Shown in pieces: positions 26,804 through 38,731 of a DNA stretch of 64,000 bases. A program made the position numbers and the translations under genes. The stretch comes from Actinomycetota bacterium (GTDB taxonomy: Bacteria; Actinomycetota; Actinomycetes; Mycobacteriales; JACQDL01). The DNA is taken from positions 1-64,000 of the forward strand of contig JACQDL010000055.1 in NCBI GenBank assembly GCA_016201065.1. Reading direction: 5' to 3'. Under the pieces are notes generated by a model. That model worked only from the letters and a program-made list of their open reading frames with translations. It ran no database searches and was not told the origin of the DNA. Position 1 is the stretch's first letter; every line of letters begins with the position of its first letter.

Positions 26804-29800
26804 CCCGGCGGACCCGTTCGGCACCGCCGGGATCAGGGAGCGGGTGCTGGCCACCTGGGCGGCCTCGCCAGCGAGGTTCCGGGAGGACGCGAACGCCGAG
26901 GAGGATCTCGCCCTGGGCGCCTACCGGGACCGTTTGGTCGTCGAGCTCGCTCAGAACGCCTCAGATGCCGCCGAGCGAGCCGGCGTCCCAGGGACCCTTC
27001 GGCTGTCCATCGCCGAGTCCGATGGTGGGCCCGGAAGGTTCGCGCTGGTGGCGGCGAACACGGGCGCGCCGCTGGACGCTACCGGTGTGCTCGCCCTCGC
27101 CACGCTGCGCGCCTCGGCCAAGCGGGACGGCTCGTCGGTGGGCCGGTTCGGGATCGGGTTCGCCGCGGTGCTGGCCGTCAGCGAGGAGCCGGAGGTGGTC
27201 TCCGCCGGTGGTGGTGTGCGGTTCTCCCGGGCCGGTACCGCCCTGGTGGTGGCCGCCGTGCCGGCACTCGCTGAGGAGGTTGCCCGGCGGGATGGTCGGG
27301 TGCCGGTGCTCCGGATGCCGTGGCCGACCGGCAGCCCGCCGCCCGCGGGTTTCGACACGGCCGTGCGGCTACCGCTGTCTGCCGAGACCCTGCCGGTCGT
27401 CCGGGCAGCCCTGGAGCAGGTCACGCCTGAGCTGCTGCTCGCGCTGCCCGGACTGGCCCGGATCGAGGTCGGGCACCGGGTGCTCACCCGGCTTGACGTC
27501 GGTCGCGACGTCTTGCTCCGGGAGGACACCGGACCGGCTCCGCTGGTAGTTCGTTGGCGCCGGGTGACCCGGTCCGGCCAGATCCCCCCGGCCCTGCTGC
27601 GGGACCGACCGGTGGAGGAGCGGTCGCGGTCGCGGTGGACGGTTACCTGGGCGGTGCCGGTGGCCGCCGACGGCACGCCCCGCCCGCTGGCCGGCCGGCA
27701 GGTCGTGCACGCCCCGACCCCGTCGGACGAGCCGCTGTCGCTGCCGGCCCGGCTGATCGCGAGCTTCCCGCTGGACCCGGCACGCCGGCATGTCGCCGCC
27801 GGTCCGCTGGCCGACTTCCTGATCGAACAGGCGGCCGCCGGGTATGTCGAGCTGCTCGCCGAGCTCCGCCCGACCCCCACCGTGCTCGCGCTGGTGCCCA
27901 GGCCCGGGCTGGTCATGGCGGTGCTGGACGCCACGCTGTGCCAGGTCGTGGTGCGCGCGCTGCGGGAGCGACCATGGCTGCCGGGCGGCAGGCCGCCGCA
28001 CGGTCTCGTGCCGACCAGCGCCACCGTGCTGGACGCGGCCGGAGCCGAACTTGTGACCGCGGTCGACGACGTGCTCCCCGGCCTGCTACCGGCCGACTGG
28101 TCGGGCCGCGCGCTGGCTGGCCCGCTCGGCGTGCTCGGCGTACGCCGGCTGTCCACGGCTGACCTCATCGGCGCGGTGTCCGGGGTGCACCGGACACCGT
28201 CCTGGTGGCGCCGGCTCTACCAGGCGCTGGACCGGCAGCCGGAGCTCGCCGCCGATCGGGACGCTCTTGCCGGCTTACCGGTGCCGCTCGCCGACGGCCA
28301 GCTGGTCACCGGGCCGCGCGGTTTGTTGCTGCCCGCCGAGGGTCTGCCGGTCGACGGGCTGGACGTGCTCGGCCTGCGGTTGGTGCACCCCGACGCGGCG
28401 CATCCGTTGCTGGAGCGGCTGTCCGCCGCGCCGGCAACCCCGCGTGGAGTGCTGGCCGACGGTCGGGTCCGGGCCGCGGTGGAGGCATCGTTTGAGGACT
28501 CTGACCCGGAGCCGGTGGCGGCGGCCGTGCTCTCGCTGGTGGCGGCGGCCGGGCTCGGCCCGGATGAGGTGCCATGGCTGGCTGAGCTCGCACTCCCCAC
28601 CTCGGGCGGTGAGTGGGCGCCCGCGGGCGAGCTGCTGCTGCCCGGCAGCCCGTTGGCGGTCGTCGTCGACCCGGACTCGCCGTTGGGTGAGCTCGATCCC
28701 GGCTGGGTGGAGCGCTACGGGCCGGCGGCGTTGCGGGCGGTGGGCGTGCTGGACTCCTTCGCGGTGCTCCGGGCCGCCGACGTGGACCTGGCCGACGGTG
28801 ACCATGAGCTGGACGCTGAGCCGGAGTACTACGACGCGATCATGGATCGGGCGCCCGACCAGGAGGTGCCACCCAGGCTGGAAGAGCTGGTGGCGGTCCG
28901 TGACCTGGAGCTCGTCCGCTCCTCGGCGTGGCCCGACGCGCTGGCGATGCTCGCCCGCGAGCCGCTGCGGGACGCGGTGGAGCGGCCGGCGACCGTCCTG
29001 CTCTCCGGCGGCGGGAGCGTCCTGGTGCCCTCCTACACCCGGTGGTGGTTGTCCCACCATCCGGTGTTGGGCGGCCGGCGACCATGCCAGCTGCGGTTGC
29101 CCACGGCCAGCGATCTGACCGGGCTCTACGACGAGGCGGCCGGCGATCCCGAGGTGCTGAGCCTCGCCGGCTGCCTGTCCGGGGTGGATGAGGTGCTCGC
29201 CGACCCGGCGCTCGCCGCCGATCTGCTCGGCCTGCTGGGTGATCCGGATCGCCGGGCCGACCCGGTGCTGCTGCGCGACGTGTACGCGCGGCTGGCCGAC
29301 GCGCTCGGCACCGACCCGCCCGACTTCCCGGACGCAGTGCGGGTCGCGCCCGACCGGGTGGCCGGGCGCGAGGCGTGCGTCGTGCTCGACGCGCCGTACC
29401 TGTTACCGCTGCTGTCCGGGCTCCGGGTGGTCCCTGCCGGGGGGCGTCCGGGGCCGGTCGCCGACCTGCTGGGGGTGCCCTTCGCCTCCGATCGGGTGGC
29501 CGGGCATGTGGACTCGTCGCCGGTCCGGGTTGCGACCTGGTCGACCGTGCCGGGGGTGAGTCTGGCGGTCGAGCGGTGCGGCGCCGTCGTCCCGCCCGCC
29601 GAGGTGGCCTGGCACGAGGAGCTGCGGGTGGATGGCCGGCCGGTCGGCTGGTGGCCCAGTGGCGGGGTGGATCACGTGGATACCGGCGCCGGGTCCGCCG
29701 GGCTCGGGCGGGCGCTGGCCTGGCGGCTGGACCGGTGGGCGCTGCGGGCCGCCGTCGCGGAGGCGCTGGCCGAACCCGAGGCATCCGGCGCGTTGCGGGC

Positions 29801-29819
29801 CGAGGACGGCGCCGGCTGA
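26796..29819 (+). CDS. Sacsin/Hsp90-like GHKL ATPase, 1,007 residues
   Basis: Starts at GTG 26796 inside the DUF3027 gene. N-terminal GHKL ATP-binding domain: N-box ELAQNASDA (residues 49-57, E..N..D), a degenerate G1 loop VAANTGAPLD, and G2 box SVGRFGIGFAAVL near 113-125. This is the sacsin N-terminal domain type, allied to Hsp90/MutL. The remaining 800 residues are Leu/Val/Asp-rich with no Hsp90 middle or C-terminal domain, no membrane segment and no motif I recognise. Likely an ATP-driven chaperone-like protein acting with DUF3027; clients unknown. Confidence 0.8.
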   Translation: MTDPADPFGTAGIRERVLATWAASPARFREDANAEEDLALGAYRDRLVVELAQNASDAAERAGVPGTLRLSIAESDGGPGRFALVAANTGAPLDATGVLALATLRASAKRDGSSVGRFGIGFAAVLAVSEEPEVVSAGGGVRFSRAGTALVVAAVPALAEEVARRDGRVPVLRMPWPTGSPPPAGFDTAVRLPLSAETLPVVRAALEQVTPELLLALPGLARIEVGHRVLTRLDVGRDVLLREDTGPAPLVVRWRRVTRSGQIPPALLRDRPVEERSRSRWTVTWAVPVAADGTPRPLAGRQVVHAPTPSDEPLSLPARLIASFPLDPARRHVAAGPLADFLIEQAAAGYVELLAELRPTPTVLALVPRPGLVMAVLDATLCQVVVRALRERPWLPGGRPPHGLVPTSATVLDAAGAELVTAVDDVLPGLLPADWSGRALAGPLGVLGVRRLSTADLIGAVSGVHRTPSWWRRLYQALDRQPELAADRDALAGLPVPLADGQLVTGPRGLLLPAEGLPVDGLDVLGLRLVHPDAAHPLLERLSAAPATPRGVLADGRVRAAVEASFEDSDPEPVAAAVLSLVAAAGLGPDEVPWLAELALPTSGGEWAPAGELLLPGSPLAVVVDPDSPLGELDPGWVERYGPAALRAVGVLDSFAVLRAADVDLADGDHELDAEPEYYDAIMDRAPDQEVPPRLEELVAVRDLELVRSSAWPDALAMLAREPLRDAVERPATVLLSGGGSVLVPSYTRWWLSHHPVLGGRRPCQLRLPTASDLTGLYDEAAGDPEVLSLAGCLSGVDEVLADPALAADLLGLLGDPDRRADPVLLRDVYARLADALGTDPPDFPDAVRVAPDRVAGREACVVLDAPYLLPLLSGLRVVPAGGRPGPVADLLGVPFASDRVAGHVDSSPVRVATWSTVPGVSLAVERCGAVVPPAEVAWHEELRVDGRPVGWWPSGGVDHVDTGAGSAGLGRALAWRLDRWALRAAVAEALAEPEASGALRAEDGAG

Positions 29820-29877
29820 CGTGCCGGCCGGCCCGCGCGGCGACCAGCATCGCGGGTTCGTCCGGACGCGCGGTCCG

Positions 29878-30108
29878 TCAGCCGCGGTGCCGGGCCCGGG
29901 CGGCCATGAAGATTCCGAGTAACCCGAGGGTCCAGCCGGCCAGGCTGGTCCACAACCACGACCGATGCCCGGCCTCGGCCGCAGGCCCCCGGACGAGCAG
30001 CAAGGCCACCAGTACGCCGAAGGCCAGGAACCAGGCCACCGTCCCGATCAGCACCACACGCACGGCGTTGACCTGGAGCGGTTCGGGTGTGGGGTGGCGG
30101 CGCGGCAC
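29878..30108 (-). CDS. DUF2530 small membrane protein
   Basis: 76 residues from GTG 30108. Two transmembrane helices (VLIGTVAWFLAFGVLVALLL and SWLWTSLAGWTLGLLGIFMA) match DUF2530. Basic ends suggest both termini are cytoplasmic. It follows the ABC exporter gene by 34 bases. Because of the frameshift in that gene, the exporter's reading frame runs unbroken into this one. Confidence 0.8.
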   Translation of the reverse strand: MPRRHPTPEPLQVNAVRVVLIGTVAWFLAFGVLVALLLVRGPAAEAGHRSWLWTSLAGWTLGLLGIFMAARARHRG

Positions 30109-30142
30109 GCCGGCCAGGCTACCGGCCGGCCGGCGGACCGGT

Positions 30143-32007
30143 CTATCCGAGTGAGTCCCGCCATGCCTGGTGCAGCTCCGCGAACCGCCCGGTCCCGCTG
30201 AGCAGTACCGACGGCCGTCCTCCAGGACGAGCACCCGGTCGGCGATCTCGACGGTGGACAGCCGATGCGCGATGATCACTGCGGTCCGGCTGGCCAGGAC
30301 GGTGCGAAGCGCCCGCTGCACCAGCCGCTCGCTGGGCACGTCGAGCGAGCTGGTGGCCTCGTCGAGGATCAGCACCGCCGGGTCGGCGAGGAACGCCCGG
30401 GCGAACGCGACGAGCTGTCGCTGCCCCGCCGAGAGTCGGGCACCCCGCCTGCGCACGTCGGTGTCGTAGCCGTCGGGCAGGGCACGGATGAACTCGTCGG
30501 CGCCGATCGCCCGGGCCGCCCGCTCGATGGCCGCGCGGGGGGCGTCCGGTCGGCCGAAGCCGATGTTGTCGGCGATGGTGCCGGCGAACAGGAAGTTCTC
30601 CTGGGTGACCACGACCACCGCCCGCCGCAGGTCGGCATCGGACAGCTCGCGCAGATCCACCCCGTCGATCCGGACGCTGCCATGCTGCGGGTCGTAGAAG
30701 CGGGCCAGCAGCCGCGCCACGGTCGACTTGCCCGCGCCGGTCGCGCCGACCAGGGCGAGAGTCTGCCCGGCCGGGACGGTGAGATCCAACCCGGGTAGCA
30801 CCACCGTGCCGTCCCGGTAGCAGAAGGAGACGTTGCTGAGCTGCACGGCGCCGCAGGGTTCCCGAAGGGGAGTGGCGGTCACCGGTTCGGGCACCGCGGG
30901 CACCTCCTGCAACACGCCGGAGAGCTTCTCCAGGGCCGCCGTGGCGGACTGGTAGGAGTTGTAGAACATCGAGAGGTCCTGCAGCGGTTCGAAGAACCGC
31001 CTCAGGTACAGCAGGAACGCGGCGAGCACGCCGAGCGGGATCGCGCCGTCCATCACCCGGTAGGCGCCGTAGACCAGCACGACGGCGGTCGTGAGGTTGC
31101 CGAGCAGCTTCACCGCCGGCACGAAGAGCGCGATGAGCCGCCACGCCCGCTCGTTGGCCCGCCGATAGTTGGTGTTGAGCTCGGCGAAGAGCTCGTCGTT
31201 CCGCTGCTCGCGGCGAAACGCCTGCACGGCCCGGAGACCGCCGAGGGTCTCGACGAGCTGCACGATCACCAGGGCGACCGCCTCCCGGGTCCATCGGTAC
31301 GCCGACGTCGACTCGCGCCGGAACCACCGCGACAACCACAGCAGCGGCGGCAGGCTCAGCAGGGTCACGGCGGCGAGCGGCAGGTCCAGCCACAGCAGGA
31401 TCGCGCCGATGGTGACCACCGAGAGCAATGCGGTGATCAAGCCGTCCAGGCCGGCTTCGAGGAGCTCGTGCAGGGAGTCCAGGTCGGAGGTCAGTCGGGA
31501 GATCACCCGCCCTGAGGTGTAGGTCTCGTGGAAGGCCAGCGACAGCCGCTGGAAGTGCGCGAACATCCGTCGCCGCAGCTCCAGGAGGACGTCCTGGCCG
31601 ATCGTTCCGACGCGGACGAGGAACTGCTGGCGCAGCACGCCGTCGAGCAGCGCGCTGACCGCCATCGCGGCCACCACGAGGAGCAGCGGCACGGCGTCGT
31701 GCCGGACGAGCGCCGGGACGGCCCGGTCGATGCCGACCCCGACCAGCAGCGGCCCGGCCAACGAGGTCACGTTCTGGGCGAGCACCAGCACGACGGCCAG
31801 CCAGAGCTGGCGGCGATAGGGTCGGAGCAGCTGTCGCAGCAGCGCCCGGGACCGGGCTCGCAGCAGCAGGCCGACTCGGCCGGGTACGTCGTCCAGCTGC
31901 TCGGCGGCAACCCCGCGCCATCCCGCAGTGACCGGCGTGCCCCCCGGGCCGGAAGGGCCGGCCGAGGTGCCGGCCGGGGCCGGGGCGCTGGGCCGGGGCG
32001 TGGTCAT
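30143..32007 (-). pseudogene. ABC exporter half-transporter, frameshifted near its 3' end
   Basis: Type IV (MDR-like) half-transporter starting at ATG 32007, four bases overlapping the partner gene. Six transmembrane segments; NBD with Walker A GATGAGKST, Q-loop VVVTQENFLF, signature LSAGQRQL, Walker B AVLILDEATSSLD and H-loop IIAHRLST. After VLVLEDGR (about 30,215) the normal tail PSVLLSGTGRFAELHQAWRD continues one frame over, ending at 30143; about six residues of the usual VVEDG-type segment are missing. All ATPase motifs precede the shift, so activity could survive. A real deletion or an assembly error fits. Confidence 0.8.
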
Positions 32008-33785
32008 GATGCCGCCCCCAGCTCCGCCTCCGCCGAGAGGAGATTGCGGTACACCGGATCGCCGGCGAGCAGATCGTGGTGGCTGCCCACCGCCGCGATC
32101 GTGCCGTCCACCAGCAGCGCGACCCGGTCCGCCAGCAGCACGGTGGACGCGCGGTGCGCCACGACCAGTCCGGTCGTGCCGGCGAGCACCGCACGCAGGG
32201 CGCGCTCCACCCGAGCCTCGGTGTGCACGTCCAGGGCGGAGAGCGGGTCGTCCAGCACCACGAGCGGTGGCCTGCCGAGCACCGCGCGAGCCAGCGCGAG
32301 CCGCTGCCGCTGCCCGCCGGAGAGGGTCAGCCCCTGCTCGCCCACCCGGGTGGCCAGGCCCCACGGCAGTTCGTGCACGAACCCCGCCTGGGCCACCTCC
32401 AGCGCCTCTGCCACCTGGTCGTCGGTTGCCCCGGCGAGCCCGAAGGTCAGGTTTTCCCGGACGCTCGCGGAGAACAGCGTGGGCTCCTCGAAGGCCATCC
32501 CGACCTGCCGGCGCAGGTCGGTGAGGCGGATGTCGCGGATGTCGTGCCGATCCAGTGTGATGCGGCCGCTCGTCACGTCGTACAGCCGAGGCACCAGCAT
32601 GGCGAGGCTGGTCTTGCCCGCCCCGGTCGAGCCCACCAGGGCGAGTGTCTCGCCCGGCTCGATGGTGAGGTTGATCCCGTGCAGCACCGGTCGAGCGGCA
32701 CCCGGGTAGGTGAACCCGACGTTGTGGAACCGCAGCAGACCGGTGCTGCGCACGAGTGGCATGGGGTGCGGTCGGTCGACGATCGCCGGCTCGGCGTCGA
32801 GCACCTCGAAGACCCGGTCCGTGGCCGTGCTGGCCTCCTGGGCGGTGGCGAGCAGCCAGCCCATGGACTCGATCGGCCAGACCAGCAGCAGGAAGAGCGC
32901 CACGAACGCGACGAGCGTGCCCAGCGTGATCGTCCCGTGCACGACCGGGTAGGACCCGGCCAGCATGATCGCGGCGAGCAACAGCTGTGGCTGGCTCTCG
33001 ACGATGGCCCAGATCATCGCGAGCAGCCGGACCTTGCCCAGCTCAAGGTCGCGGAGCCGGGTCGCCTGGTCATGGAACCGGTCCTGGACGAGATCGCGAC
33101 GCCCGAACGCCTTGATCGTGCGCATCCCCCCGCTGGACTCCTCGACGAGCGTGGCGAGGTCTCCCTGCTTCTCCTGCACCCGCCGGGAGCGGCTCCGGTA
33201 GCCTGTCTCGAATCGGTACATTATCCAGGCGAGTGGTGCCGAGCAGGCCAGCACCAGCAGGCCGAGTGGTGGATCGGTGATGATCAGCATTGTGCCGACA
33301 ATGACGAATGTCGCCGAGTTCACCACCATGAAGATCAGTCCAAACCCGATGAAGCGCCGGATCTGGGAAAGATCGCTGATCGTGCGGGCCACGACCTGAC
33401 CGGATTGCCAGTGGTCGTGAAAGGAGATCGGCATCCGCTGGAGGTGCCGGTACAGCGCCTGGCGCAGGTCCGACTCGAGCCGGAGCGCCGAGGCGGACAT
33501 CGTCCAGCGGCGGAGGAAGACCAGCACCGCCTCGACCAGGCCGAAGCCCAGCGCGAGCAGGCCGAGCGGGATCACGGCACCGCGATCGTGGTGCCGGATC
33601 GGACCGTCGATCACCTGTCTGGTGACCAGTGGCAGCACGGCGCCGGCGAGTGTGGCGAGCAGCGCCGCCGTGGTCATCAAGGTCAGATGCCCGAGGTACG
33701 GCTGGACGAAGGGACGCAGGCGCCACAGCGAGAGCGCCCGGTGAGCCGGAGCGAGCCCCGCTGGTGATGAGTCGGCGCTATTCAT
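32004..33785 (-). CDS. ABC exporter half-transporter with atypical ATPase site
   Basis: 593 residues from ATG 33785. Six transmembrane segments, then an NBD: Walker A GSTGAGKTS, Q-loop position AFEEPTLFS (Glu for Gln), signature LSGGQRQR, Walker B VVLDDPLSALD (Asp replaces the catalytic Glu), H-loop VVAHRAST. Loss of catalytic Glu here, with a canonical site in the overlapping partner, is the asymmetric pattern of heterodimeric exporters such as BmrCD and TM287/288. Substrate unknown; drugs or lipids are typical. Confidence 0.9.
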   Translation of the reverse strand: MNSADSSPAGLAPAHRALSLWRLRPFVQPYLGHLTLMTTAALLATLAGAVLPLVTRQVIDGPIRHHDRGAVIPLGLLALGFGLVEAVLVFLRRWTMSASALRLESDLRQALYRHLQRMPISFHDHWQSGQVVARTISDLSQIRRFIGFGLIFMVVNSATFVIVGTMLIITDPPLGLLVLACSAPLAWIMYRFETGYRSRSRRVQEKQGDLATLVEESSGGMRTIKAFGRRDLVQDRFHDQATRLRDLELGKVRLLAMIWAIVESQPQLLLAAIMLAGSYPVVHGTITLGTLVAFVALFLLLVWPIESMGWLLATAQEASTATDRVFEVLDAEPAIVDRPHPMPLVRSTGLLRFHNVGFTYPGAARPVLHGINLTIEPGETLALVGSTGAGKTSLAMLVPRLYDVTSGRITLDRHDIRDIRLTDLRRQVGMAFEEPTLFSASVRENLTFGLAGATDDQVAEALEVAQAGFVHELPWGLATRVGEQGLTLSGGQRQRLALARAVLGRPPLVVLDDPLSALDVHTEARVERALRAVLAGTTGLVVAHRASTVLLADRVALLVDGTIAAVGSHHDLLAGDPVYRNLLSAEAELGAAS

Positions 33786-33858
33786 TGCTCGCCAGGCTAA
33801 CCGGAGCGAAGGACGTTTTTCACCCCAATTTCGCTTTGAGGTGCATCGCGGCGTGGAG

Positions 33859-34674
33859 TCAGTCCCGTACCCGGCGCGGTCCGCCCAGCAAGATCTCATC
33901 CCAGGACGGCACCCGGACCCGGCGATGGTCGGAGTCGCCCTCGTCGTCGCGGTCCACCCGGGCCGGCTTGGGCAGCGACGCCGCGGCGCCCCGCCCGGGC
34001 GCAAGTTCGGCGAGGGACGGGATCGGCTCGGTGGCGTGCTCGCCGTTCGCGGCGGCCTGTGCCGCCGCCGCCAAGGGGGTCACCGGTGTGAGCCGTCCGG
34101 CGAAGGGCCGGTCGTCCTCGACGGACAGGTGCATGGCCATGTCGTCCTCGGCGGCCGGGATCTTGCCGGCGAGGTCGAACATCCAGGTCGCGTGCCGATC
34201 GGCGTCCGCCGACCGCCAGCGCGCGATCACCATCCAGGTGCCGTCGTCCCGCCGCCACGAGTCCCAGCTCACCGACTCCGGGTCCACTCCGCGGGCGGTC
34301 AGTCGGGCATCCACCACCTCGCCGAGAGGGGGCGCGGAGGACTCCCGCCGTACCGGCGCGCGTCGGGCCTCGGCCACCACGCGTCCGCGCTCGGCCAGCA
34401 CGGGGTAGGCGAACCGCATCACCCGTTCCACGGACTGACCGGATTCGGCGGCCACCTGCTCCGGGCTCTGCCCCGCCCGGATCCGGGCCTGGATGTCCTT
34501 CGGGCGCAGCGGCGCGTCAAGCGACAGCGTGAGCTGTCCCTGCGTGCGTTCACCGCGAAGCGCGGCGCGCACTCTGTCATCGATCGGGAGCAGGAAGCAG
34601 TCGCCGCCGCCCTCGATCTGGGTGACCAAGTGCGCGCCGTCCTCGGTTAGTCCTACGAACCGGAGCCGGCGCAT
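33859..34674 (-). CDS. sepH: SepH cell-division regulator (DUF3071)
   Basis: 271 residues from ATG 34674. N-terminal DUF3071 (MRRLRFVGLTEDGAHLVTQI) with a helix-turn-helix-like stretch SPEQVAAESGQSVERVMRFA, a long low-complexity middle, and the conserved C-terminal motif VPSWDEILLGGPRR. In Streptomyces and mycobacteria SepH binds FtsZ and promotes Z-ring assembly. SerC lies nearby as in mycobacteria. ABC exporter genes follow 73 bases downstream on the same strand. Confidence 0.92.
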   Translation of the reverse strand: MRRLRFVGLTEDGAHLVTQIEGGGDCFLLPIDDRVRAALRGERTQGQLTLSLDAPLRPKDIQARIRAGQSPEQVAAESGQSVERVMRFAYPVLAERGRVVAEARRAPVRRESSAPPLGEVVDARLTARGVDPESVSWDSWRRDDGTWMVIARWRSADADRHATWMFDLAGKIPAAEDDMAMHLSVEDDRPFAGRLTPVTPLAAAAQAAANGEHATEPIPSLAELAPGRGAAASLPKPARVDRDDEGDSDHRRVRVPSWDEILLGGPRRVRD

Positions 34675-34999
34675 CCGCCCTCCCGCGAGCAGCCTGATGG
34701 GCCCAGCCTACGTGGGCTGCCGGCTGCCATGCCCCAGGACACGCCCGCCAGATGGGTCGCCCCGAGCGAGGTGACGTCGAGCGAGGTGACGCTCCGGTAC
34801 CAGACGATGCCCGGTGTCATCCAACATGTTGTTTCCAATGCTCTGAACGGGTGAATCGGCCGTTTTGGGCGACTTCTCGATGGCGGACGTGGCGCGGTCC
34901 GGCCAGGATTGCCTCGTCGAGGTGTGGTGAGGCGGTGGCCGGCTGCCACCGCCGAGCGAGGACCGGATTTCGGAAGCCGGTGTCCGGAGAGGATGGCCG
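34675..34999. other. 325-base intergenic region, no gene found
   Basis: Divergent spacer between sepH and the HD-like gene. It holds two copies of gagcgaggtgacg (near 34766 and 34780) and a more AT-rich stretch around 34820-34880 (catgttgtttccaatgctct) that probably contains promoters. I found no convincing open frame, terminator or RNA motif. Confidence 0.5.
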
Positions 35000-35458
35000 A
35001 TGGGCTGGACCGTCGCTGAGGCGGAATCTTTCGTCCGGTTCCTGCACGGCGGAACGGTGGATGACGTGGGGCACCGTCTGGTGGAGCACCTGGAGGCGGT
35101 GCGGGAACGGGTCGAGGAGATGGGCGGCGAGGAGGTCGACCAGGTCGCCGCGCTCCTGCATCACATCGTCGAGGACGGGCAGGTATCGCCCGCGCGGTTG
35201 GCGTCGCTGGGGGTGCCGAGCCGGGCGACCGCGATCGTCGACGCGCTGACCCGCCGATGCGGGGAGGCCGAGCGGGACCAGCTGCGCAGGGTCATGGCGA
35301 CTCCCGGCGCCGTGCGCGTGCTGCGCGCCGACCTCGCCCATCAGCTGCATCCGGACCAGCTGCTCCGCGTCCCGGGCGACGAGCGCGAGAGGACGCTCCA
35401 CCGGTGCTGCCGCATCCTCGATGAGCTGGACAAGGAGCCGGAACTCACCTTCTGGTAG
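35000..35458 (+). CDS. Degenerate HD-domain protein (ppGpp-hydrolase-like)
   Basis: 152 residues from ATG 35000; no strong ribosome-binding site. The layout recalls short HD hydrolases related to RelA/SpoT: HLEAVRERVEEMGG, VAALLHHIVEDGQVSPARLA and ATAIVDALTRR. The key HD pair is HH here (LLHHIVEDG in place of LLHDIVED), which should impair metal binding. It may be inactive or a sensor. Soluble and acidic; convergent with serC. Family assignment is by pattern only. Confidence 0.6.
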   Translation: MGWTVAEAESFVRFLHGGTVDDVGHRLVEHLEAVRERVEEMGGEEVDQVAALLHHIVEDGQVSPARLASLGVPSRATAIVDALTRRCGEAERDQLRRVMATPGAVRVLRADLAHQLHPDQLLRVPGDERERTLHRCCRILDELDKEPELTFW

Positions 35459-35506
35459 TCCTCCGGCGCAATCGGGCCCTTGCCAGCGCGACCGGCGCCG
35501 AGGGGG

Positions 35507-37898
<2,392 letters not shown>

Positions 37899-38074
37899 CG
37901 ATACTCCGATCTCGATCATGTTGGGATCTCCCGCCATTCTGCCTCCGCGGGTCCCCGCTCTGCTGCGGCCAGTGGTCCCGACTCGGCATGGGACTTCTCC
38001 GCGTGTGAAACGATCGTGTCACGGTGTGGTGATCCCGGTTGCCCTACACCGGGTGGTCGATGACAGGAGGTGTG

Positions 38075-38731
38075 GTGGATCACAGTGACGCTGACCTCGC
38101 CTCGATGCGGAGGCGGTACGGCGGGCCACCGCTCACCGAGGACGTCGTCGCTGGGGACTGGTTCACCCAGTTCGAGCACTGGTTCGCGGATGCGGCCAGG
38201 TCGCCCGTGGTGCGCGAGCCGAACGCGATGCTGCTGGCCACCGCGACGCCGGATGGCCGCCCGTCCGCCCGCACCGTCCTGCTGAAGGGGTACAGCGAGC
38301 GTGGACTCGTCTTCTTCACCAACTACGGGTCGCGCAAGGGGCGGGAGTTGGCCGCCAACCCGGTCGCGTGCTGCGTGCTGCCGTGGATCGAGCTGGAGCG
38401 TCAGGTCGTCGTCGACGGTGTCGCGGAGCGGCTGCCCAGGGAGGAGTCGGCGGCCTACTTCGTCAGCCGTCCGAGGGGGGCCCAGCTCGGCGCGTGGGCG
38501 AGCCGGCAGTCCAGCGTGATCCCGTCCCGGGAGCCGCTGGAGGCGGCCGTCGCCGAGGTCCGGGAACGGTTCGGTGACGGGCCGGTGCCGGTCCCGGAGC
38601 ACTGGGGCGGGTTCCGGATCGTGCCGGAGACGGTCGAGTTCTGGCAGGGCCGGCCGGACCGGTTGCATGATCGGTTGCGTTTCCGCAGGACCGCCGAGGG
38701 GACCTGGGTGGTCGAGCGGCTCGCGCCGTGA
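38075..38731 (+). CDS. pdxH: Pyridoxamine/pyridoxine 5'-phosphate oxidase
   Basis: 218 residues from GTG 38075, with AGGAGG four bases upstream; ATG 38060 would start before that site. FMN-dependent enzyme making pyridoxal 5'-phosphate. Seen: FMN-binding RPSARTVLLKGYSERGLVFF, TNYGSRKGREL, PWIELERQVVVDG, and the C-terminal dimer/FMN motif FWQGRPDRLHDRLRFRR. It neighbours SerC, a PLP enzyme. The last four bases overlap the MFS gene. Confidence 0.94.
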   Translation: MDHSDADLASMRRRYGGPPLTEDVVAGDWFTQFEHWFADAARSPVVREPNAMLLATATPDGRPSARTVLLKGYSERGLVFFTNYGSRKGRELAANPVACCVLPWIELERQVVVDGVAERLPREESAAYFVSRPRGAQLGAWASRQSSVIPSREPLEAAVAEVRERFGDGPVPVPEHWGGFRIVPETVEFWQGRPDRLHDRLRFRRTAEGTWVVERLAP

